Below, piece by piece: positions 57,005 to 64,000 of a stretch of 64,000 nucleotides of DNA. The position numbers were made by a program, and so were the translations under genes. Location: assembly GCA_029948255.1 (NCBI GenBank), contig JALIZF010001784.1:496001-560000 (forward strand), written 5' to 3'. Source of the stretch: Telmatactis stephensoni. Taxonomy: Eukaryota; Cnidaria; Anthozoa; Actiniaria; Isophelliidae. The notes beneath the pieces were generated by a model. It had not been told where the DNA came from. It worked only from the letters and a program-made list of their open reading frames with translations, and did not search any database. The first letter of the stretch is position 1, and the number at the start of each line of letters is the position of its first letter.

Positions 57005-60000
57005 TCAACATATTGTGCACCACGATCTACTGGCACTATCAGCGGTGTCATCATCATCATCATCGTCTTCATAGCGAGGTTCATCATCATCATCTTCATC
57101 TTCACTGCTGTCAGTGTCACTCAGGTCTGGTCGACTGTACCGTCGAATGTGTTTCGTCGTAACGAATCCATCGTCAGATTCAGACCTTTATAAAAAGCGT
57201 ATGTTAACATTAGCAACACTGTAAATTACTACAATAAGAGCACACAACAGAGTAGTCGGCCTACAGGCTCTCCAGGGGAGGGGGGAGGGGGAGTGGGAAG
57301 GGGAGGGGGACTGGGGAGGAGCGATTTCCTTTCCTCTCGCTCCATCCCAATCCCCCTCCCTTTCCCCCCTTAGGCTTTCCTTTCCCTTTTGATCTCGGGT
57401 TTACAGGACAAAAGGGAGGGGAGGGGAAGGAGAGGATCAGGATTGCGATTCTAGTACCCAAGTGGGAGGGGCAAGGTAAGGGTAAGAGGGATAAGATGAA
57501 AGGGAGAGTACCCAAGGGGGGAGGGGATATGGTGCTTGGAGTGAGAAATATGTTACCCAAGGGGGAGGGGTAAGGTACTTTGGGTATGAGAGATGCTGGA
57601 TACCTGTAAAGATGTATCAAGCCCAGGTAGGAAAGCCGAAGTTGGGAATGAAAGGGTAGGAAACGCTGGTTAAAATTATTGTTGTGGATCTTCAATACTA
57701 GTGATAACGTTTTCACAATTTTTTGCAATATATATGTACACTGAGTTAAAATATTAAAATTAACAAGTGAAGTTATCCACCTTGTTCTCTTCTTTACTCT
57801 TGATGGCAGTTGATTCCATAATTTCAAGTCTGATCCACCTGTAACAAGTCTATTCATTGTTTGTCCTTCTTTCTTGATTTGTGAACAGGCTAAACAGGTT
57901 ATACAACCGGTATTGTTGTCGTTAATGGTAGCCAGATATCCCTCGTCTGGTAAACTGCGAACTAAAAAATGGAAAATATTATTTTGTAAGTCATAAATCA
58001 CACGACCGTAAATTAGATACCATATGATTGAAAAAACCGTGGGATACGTTCATGATACACAATTAACATGGTCACGGCTCGTAACACGGTCACGACATGC
58101 AACATGGTCACGGCAGGCAACATGGTACGCAACAGCAGAGTCACAGCACGTAACAATGTCACGGTAATGAACCTTGTCATGACGACATGACCACGCAACA
58201 CGGTCACGCGGCACGCCACACGGTCACAGTAGAAAACACGGTCACCTACGGCAAGTCGAACGTTTTGATATACTGAACAGGCCTGTCAACGTTAACACGG
58301 TTACGGCACAAACGACGTTTATCACAAATTGATAGAATTTTCTGTGAGTAATCAAGGTTCCTGTTGTATTCTATCCACCCATTCGTTCATTTATTCCGTA
58401 TATTTTATTCATTCCTTCATTTATTTACTTACCATTCATGTATCCATTTCCTTGGTCTATGTCATAACCTGCACTAATCAAACACGACTCTGTCGTTGCC
58501 ATCGCGTTGGTAGAACCAAAATCACTCTCGTGGTTGCGAATTTTACGCAATTTACCTGCCAAACAAGACAAAAGATAATCAACGTCCATGCCTCTTACAC
58601 GACAGTGTTTGCCCTGGTAATGTACTAGACCTATGCACTCCATCAATGACTCATTCAACAGTCACTCGGGTTAGCCTGATTAAGAAAAGTCCGATTAAGA
58701 ATGTGAAGTAAAGGATGTAGATATCTAACGTTCCCGTGCTATTTCACCTGAGAGTGACCTTGCATGGAACGGACTGGGCGGACTCTCTTTCCCCTTCCCT
58801 CCACGAGGGACCCATTCTACGGGTATTTAAAGCTACAATTAAAGCTACAATTCGAAATAGCGGGATGTATTCGATTCTACAAGTACAAACTCAACCTACC
58901 AGAGGCCAGCTCCAGAACTTTTACATTTGCGCCATCATCTCCCCAGTAAATATTATCCCCTTTAGTGGCCAATGAACGAATTTGTCTCTTTTTATAAGGA
59001 ATATCGGATTTCTCTGAATCAAAAATCGGTTGCAGAGAGCGATCCCGAATATCCCATACTTTGACCACTCCTGTCGTGGAACCGCTGACCACTCGACCGT
59101 CATCTTGGAACTATAAAAAAAATTAGAAGACGCCTTAATCTCTTCCGCAACCGTTTTTCCGTACAAATGTACTCACTACTCATAGATGCACAAATGACGT
59201 CAAAATGTGGAAAAAGGAGACGAAGTCGAACAGCACACCACATTTTAAAGTATTATTCTGTGTATCTATTAGTTAACAGACACAAAGAAAAGTGAAGTCT
59301 GTTTTATCGAAATATTCAACCAATCAGAATGGACGTATTATTGTGAAGTCATCCACGTGTGTGTGTATCGAGAACTGTGTGATCACACACAGTTCTCGAC
59401 CAATCAGTGCGCTCGTAAGATTCTTTGACGTCATCTGTGCGTGTGTACTGTAATAACGCACGTTTGTCGACCAGTCAGAGCGCGCGTAATATACACTGAT
59501 TATACAAAATGAACTAAATTCTATAAATGCATGACATACCTTGATACAAGTAACAACATCTTCATGACCCTTAATGGATCGAATATTATCTCCAGTATTT
59601 ACATCCCATAGCTCAACCTTGCCTCCCTCTGGAAAATATAAGCGAGAAGTCGGTAAGACAACAGTGAACCAACGAAATGTAACACGAACCAAAGGGCAGC
59701 TGTGAAGAGGGGCCGGGGGGGGGGGGGGTACTCCCTATATTGGTGTGCTAGGGATGATCGTCGTATTTTTTAGGGGTTGAAATCGCCGATTTGGTATTTT
59801 TTAGGGGTCGTCAGAGAAAATCCAAGGTTTTTCAGAAAAGATGGTATTTTTTAGGGGTACAAAATAAACGAGACGATTTTTTTTTACTTACTGCCTTTTT
59901 ATTAGAACACTTTTTGTTTGATTTTTTGGTATTTTTAGGGGTATTTTTGAGCTGTTAGGTATTTTTTAGGGCCGAAAATTTCGGCATTTGGGTATTTTTT

Positions 60001-61531
60001 TAGGGTACGTTTTGGAGGTTTCCGACGATCATCCCTAGCATTTTGACTCCGAAGTACCCCCCCCCCCCACCCCCCCCCCCCCCCCCCTCCGGGAAAGAGG
60101 GTCCCGCTGAAAATCGGCCCTAGTAACCGACGTGCTGCGGCAGAATGGCTACGAACTCGAAATAACAATAAAACAAAGATCCATTCATCGCAGTTTTCAG
60201 TTTGGAAGGTCATAGTCGGCAATCAGTCTGGTAGTTAGTAAGTCAGACAGCCTGATGTTCAGTTGGTCAGATAAACAGATAGGTAGACCGAATGACAGAT
60301 AGACGGACGAGCAGACAGAAAGGCAAACAGAGGGATAGAGACGCCATCCAATGAACCGGTCGGTTCGTTAGTCAGCCAACAAGCCTTTCACCAATTTTGC
60401 TGAGCGGGTTTTTAGACAGTCAATGCATAGAAAACCTGTTTTTACCCGTTTTAATAGCCTCCATAAACGAAGAGGTCACGTTACAGTGACCTACTTACGT
60501 AATGAGAGCGTGGCACAACACGTACGCGTGACAGGACACGTCATGGCTGAACAACCAAATCAATATGACGCACCAAAAATTATTCAACTTTATTCCTTAT
60601 TTAGCGTTAGCCTCAAATTCTAAAACACTAAAAAGATTGCCATATTTTTACCGAAATATGCCCTAGCCAGTTTCTGTTCCATGGATGTTTACAAAATGTA
60701 ATAAAGAAAATAGTTAAATCGTGACATTGATTATCAATCCATGTGAGAACTGAACTGAAGTCTTGAACTTACCCCCGAACACACCCACACTTTGCACATG
60801 TTCACATGCAATAAGTCCATAATCATCTCGTTTTGACTAGAATATTTACCACTTTTGGGTTAATATGGTTAATATTTGTATTATGGTCTCTTGGTTGAAT
60901 TCAGTTACGTTTTGAAATTGGACGTGCTGGCTACAACGATGACGACATGGATTTCGATCTATGCCACTAATGCCACTAATGCCACATCAAACACGAACAA
61001 CTTTTCCTTAACAATTTTTCCATGACAAGGGTAAGTTTTCCTTGGCAATTTTTGCCATATTTTTTATGTCAAGGAAAACTTTCCAATTAGGAAAACTTTG
61101 CTTATGTAGATGCGACTTTGCCGGTACAAAACCAACTTCGTCACACACTTGATATACACACTATCGATTTTAGCTTCAAATTTATCGTCACGAATTTTTT
61201 TGACTTAATTATAGACTCCCTGATGTCAATGTAATAACAATTTTACATAATTACCTGAGCCAGAAGCAATGTTTTCTTTGTTATAATCCAAACATTCTAC
61301 AGGAGAATACGTATAAATTGATCTCTTCATTTGACCTGTAAATCAAAGCAACACAAAACAATTAAGACAAAAACTTACACAAGCAATGTTTCTAGATTCA
61401 AGCTAGATTTGCCACATAATCAAGCCACGAAAAACAAAGATAAAACAAAAAGACACAGTGAAATACTCGAGAATTCTTTCATTACCTATACGAATTCGCG
61501 TTGCGTCTTTCAAAGAGCCAAATTTAGTCAT
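57005..61531 (-). CDS. WD40-repeat protein, complete gene, 303 aa
   Basis: Exons: 61531-61486, 61335-61255, 59628-59540, 59110-58900, 58555-58433, 57961-57781, 57185-57005; all GT-AG and in phase (912 coding bases). The start gives MTKFGSLKDATRIRIGQMKR. WD40 repeats are clear: SGSEGGKVELWDVNTG, GHEDVVTCIKF, SGSTTGVVKVWDIRD, and later LVTGGSDLKLWNQLP. The end is strongly acidic (SSEDEDDDDEP, then a run of seven Asp) and finishes WCTIC. WD40 proteins are propeller scaffolds for complexes; I do not recognise the family, and the length is short for one full seven-blade propeller. The last intron has a weak donor (GTGGAT). Exons 3-7 are duplicated in copy A. Confidence 0.85.
59714..60088. mobile_element. 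Poly-G-ended MITE with GGTATTTTTTAGGGG core (copy B only)
   Basis: Both ends are long G (or C) runs followed by TACTCC/TACTTC and GCTAGGGATGATCGTCG as inverted repeats. The middle repeats GGTATTTTTTAGGGG several times. The target AAGAGG(G) appears on both sides; copy A has AAAGAGGGTCCCG once. It lies in WD40 intron 2. Run lengths are unreliable. Confidence 0.82.
60351..61254. other. Rest of WD40 intron 2, single-copy side
   Basis: No exon, tRNA or inverted-repeat element was recognised. There is a short threefold ATGCCACTA step at about 60960 and a TTTTCC(A/T)TG-type step at 61005-61090. The open frame at 60423-60623 has no recognisable content. Confidence 0.5.
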
Positions 61532-61818
61532 AAGGAACTTCTACGTATATCGATCTTCATTGAGAATAAAATTCAAATTCTTCTTCGTAAAGCTAAAAGT
61601 TTTTTTACGAGGTAGGAAAAATACGATAATTACGTACGTACGACTTTCAACTACGCTAAATTGTGTCTACAAGCTAATGAATGAATTCTCTACGCAACAG
61701 TGTTTATGATAATCTAAACCAAAACAAACGTGGGAGTGAGTCACGTGGTCACGCCACTCTTGCCCTTTTGTCACGTTTATATCACGTGTTTCAAGGAGAC
61801 ATTGCATGGTGACCTTCA
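61532..61818 (-). promoter_or_regulatory. Upstream region of the WD40 gene
   Basis: This is the stretch just before the WD40 start codon on the - strand. It should hold the 5' UTR and promoter. No TATA box or other clear motif stands out to me; overlapping CACGTG steps occur near 61742 and 61785. Confidence 0.35.
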
Positions 61819-62184
61819 AATAGTACTATATTCTAAGTACCTACAATACACACGGATAACCAATGAGATATGGAATCGGGAAAAAAAGGTGTGCGTCCAC
61901 AGAGTGGACAGCGTGGGAGTAAAGAGTTATCCGTGTGTAGGGATTCGCGACACGCCGTCGGGGGTGGGTGGGTGGGTCGTCGAGATGTTTGCTCCTCGGT
62001 TGTCAAGAGGAACTGTGACAAAAGCCCGAGGGCTGATTAATATATGCGTTGCAAAGCATTGTGGGATCTCATTGTTATGTTAATTATCCGTCTTTATTTC
62101 CGGTAATTAGAATAGTACTATATTCTAAGTACCTACAATACACACGGATAACCAATGAGATATGGAATCGGGAAAAAAAGGTGT
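61819..62184. repeat. 74-bp exact direct repeat flanking 218 bp
   Basis: AATAGTACTATATTCTAAGT and the next 54 bases occur at 61819-61892 and again at 62111-62184 without a visible mismatch. The enclosed DNA has CACACGGATAAC and its inverted partner GTTATCCGTGTG. It could be a local duplication or short terminal repeats of a deleted element. Confidence 0.85.
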
Positions 62185-62303
62185 CACATCCTCTGACCGG
62201 ATATGCGTAGGGTTGAATATGAAAAACTGCAAGAACACATGGTATCATAGAACGAGAAATTTTATTAGCACGTTCCTCCCATTCTTCAAGTTAAAGGAGG
62301 ACA

Positions 62304-63021
62304 TTAAGGGAAAGCTGGGCTAAAACCTCTTAACATATTTAAATTGGCGTAAGCAGTTCCTACTTGGCCAATATTGGATGAGACTCCCGAGAGAAGAGAG
62401 GAGGGTGACGACGCCGACATTATTCTGGCTAGTTGGATATAGTATGCAGCGGTACTTGAGCTGCGCCAACCAACGTGTGACATGATGTCTTGTAACTCAC
62501 TTCCTGTGAGGGCAAGGGTGATAGCACAACCAGCCCGGAAACCATGTAGGGCCGTCTCATTCCCCTTGTACAAACCAGATTCTTTGAGGTAAAAGTGAAG
62601 CCGGGATTCTGCCGCTGACGACGAGAGAGCTTTATTAGCGATTCCTCCTTGAGGTGTTGTTGGGAAGCCATCACTGAGGTTGATATTAATTCTTTTAGAA
62701 AAGTTATAGTAGTCGTCGATACCTTTTACTGGGCAGATATCTGGGTTAGGGTTTCGCCTTACACCAAAAAGGAAAAAGTAGATCCCTTAAATTTGGGGTC
62801 ACAGAGCCCATTGAGATATTAACAACCAAATCCAGGTCAAAAGGTCGGGCTGTCGTCCCTTCCGAGTTCTCCTGGGGGATGCCTTCAAAGTCCACCCATT
62901 GGACGCGAACGTTGTTACTAAGCTTGTCCAGTTCAAAGAGATCTATATCATTTAACACGATGGCGGGACGGGGCTGAGAATAATAAATAAACAAACTAAA
63001 TTTGAAAGCAAAAAACGGCAT
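62304..63021 (-). pseudogene. Tyrosine-recombinase fragment of a mobile element (Crypton/DIRS-like)
   Basis: On the - strand an open stretch ends at 62304 and reads CPVKGIDDYYNFSKR, then LHGFRAGCAITLALTG, SHVGWRSSSTAAYYIQLARI. The H-x-x-R in LHGFRAG, the H in SHVGWRS and the following Tyr are the conserved C-terminal residues of tyrosine recombinases. Upstream (63021-62746) the probable continuation FDLDLVVNISMGSVTPNLRDLL lies in another frame, so there is a frameshift near 62750. No start and no upstream catalytic Arg were identified. Animals carry such enzymes in Crypton and DIRS transposons; which one this is cannot be told from the fragment. Confidence 0.7.
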
Positions 63022-64000
63022 GAGACATAGACCCCAGGAGAGGGAAGGGAGGACAGCCTGACCCAGATAAACTGGGGGGAGAATTTTACTCCTTTTTCAG
63101 GCTGACGTCTCCCCCCTCGGGAATGAGTTGTGAAAAGGAAAACAAAACCAAAACCAAAAAGACTCAGTAAAAAAGGACGCTGAATGAATTTATTACAATT
63201 CAATAAAGGGTAAATTGGAAATTGAGTTGAATCTCATAAACGGGTTGGATCAGTAAGGGCAGAAATCGTGTTTTCAGCTTTAATTCTTTCTCTGTTATTC
63301 CTTATTTTTCAAATAGCAACGTGCAATTTTTGATGAAAATCGCGTTTTGTTCTTGAAAATAAGGTCAAAAATGCATGTACTTCCAAAAAATTCGACCTTG
63401 CTGCAGGGGAGGGATTTGCTGGGCTGGTTGTTGGGCTGGACCGTTTTTGGGGAGGTAAGTGAGCCTGTTGATTATCTGGCTGTAACGCTGGAAGCTGAGG
63501 CGCTAATGGTTGGGCTGGATGCTGGCCTAAAGGCTAAAAGAGCGACGAAACAAAAGGATTTGAGCAAAGCAAGTGGACAAAGGGGGAGGAATCTCCAAGG
63601 GAATACAAACTTAATTAAGTACAAAAGGATAATTTATGCGAAAAGAGACTAAAGGAAATTTTGACAAAAGAAGGGAATAATTAAAGTTATAGAACGATGT
63701 GAACTTTAAGAAAATAAAACCAAAGTTAAAGTATTTTTAGTGAAACTCTCTTCTAGACCATTTAATAAAGGAAAAAACTTTAGGCACGGATACAGAACTT
63801 GGAAATTAAGTACATTTAAAAAAGAACTTGCGAATTTAGTTTTACGAGTTTTGGGAAGCGAGGGAAGAACTTTTGGTATTGCAAAATGTTGTTTGACTCC
63901 CTGGATGGTAACTGAGGGAATTTAAGCACGACACACAGTGTGCAAATTAAACAAATGAGATTTTGGGGTTATTCTAACCGCGTTCTAGCTGATTCGATTT
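63022..64000. other. No recognised gene
   Basis: The stretch may belong to the same mobile element as the recombinase fragment. Short open frames at 63347-63652 and 63740-63925 (+ strand) have no domain I recognise. There is a GGCTGG-type step (GGGCTGGTTGTTGGGCTGGA) at about 63418-63440. Right window edge. Confidence 0.4.

Larger units (their letters stand above)
37279..60350. repeat. Segmental duplication, copy B (right)
   Basis: The junction A/B reads GACGCCATCCATTGTGTG; the right-hand parent reads GACGCCATCCAATGAACC and the left-hand parent GTCATCATTGTGTG. Only one base (A) is shared, so the join looks like end joining. Copy B carries the other GTPase gene and connects to the full WD40 gene. 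Confidence 0.93.

Overview
The window is eukaryotic nuclear DNA: AT-rich, intron-rich, with GT-AG splice sites and dense short inverted-repeat transposons and tRNA-derived SINEs. The genes and repeat style suggest an anthozoan cnidarian, probably a stony coral. That assignment is inference from gene content and repeat style, not from a search.

Layout. (1) 1-16200 holds the 3' part of a vigilin (HDLBP) gene on the + strand: 18 exons, 15 KH repeats, stop codon at 15492-15494, poly(A) signal at 16164. One coding exon carries a one-base frameshift. (2) 16201-37278 and 37279-60350 are two copies (A and B) of one tandem segmental duplication. Each copy carries a ten-exon dynamin-superfamily GTPase gene with Mx-like layout (+ strand), followed convergently by a small WD40-repeat gene (- strand). 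Copy B connects to the first two WD40 exons, which lie to the right at 61255-61531, so that gene is complete (303 residues). Copy A stops at the duplication junction and lacks those exons. (3) 60351-64000 holds the WD40 5' end, a 74-bp direct repeat, and a decayed tyrosine-recombinase fragment (- strand) from a mobile element.

Because A and B can be aligned by eye, many mobile elements show an occupied site in one copy and an empty site in the other. Examples are a 3.2-kb PIF/Harbinger element with two genes (A only), a 4.7-kb tandem array of rolling-circle (Helitron/Helentron-like) elements (B only), a 1.4-kb long-inverted-repeat element with a 9-bp target duplication (A only), a 65-bp MITE (A only), and several MITEs flanked by TA (both). 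Tandem arrays also differ in length: a 215-bp satellite (about 2 copies in A, 7 in B) and a 24-bp minisatellite.

The GTPase is the gene most worth attention. Both copies are intact over all exons. Both have Ala in place of the last P-loop Gly (GRQNMAKT). The two proteins differ most at the exon 8/9 boundary, about 50 residues before the GED exon, roughly where Mx proteins carry the variable L4 loop. The main caution for the whole A/B comparison is that the two copies could be two haplotypes wrongly joined in tandem by the assembler.
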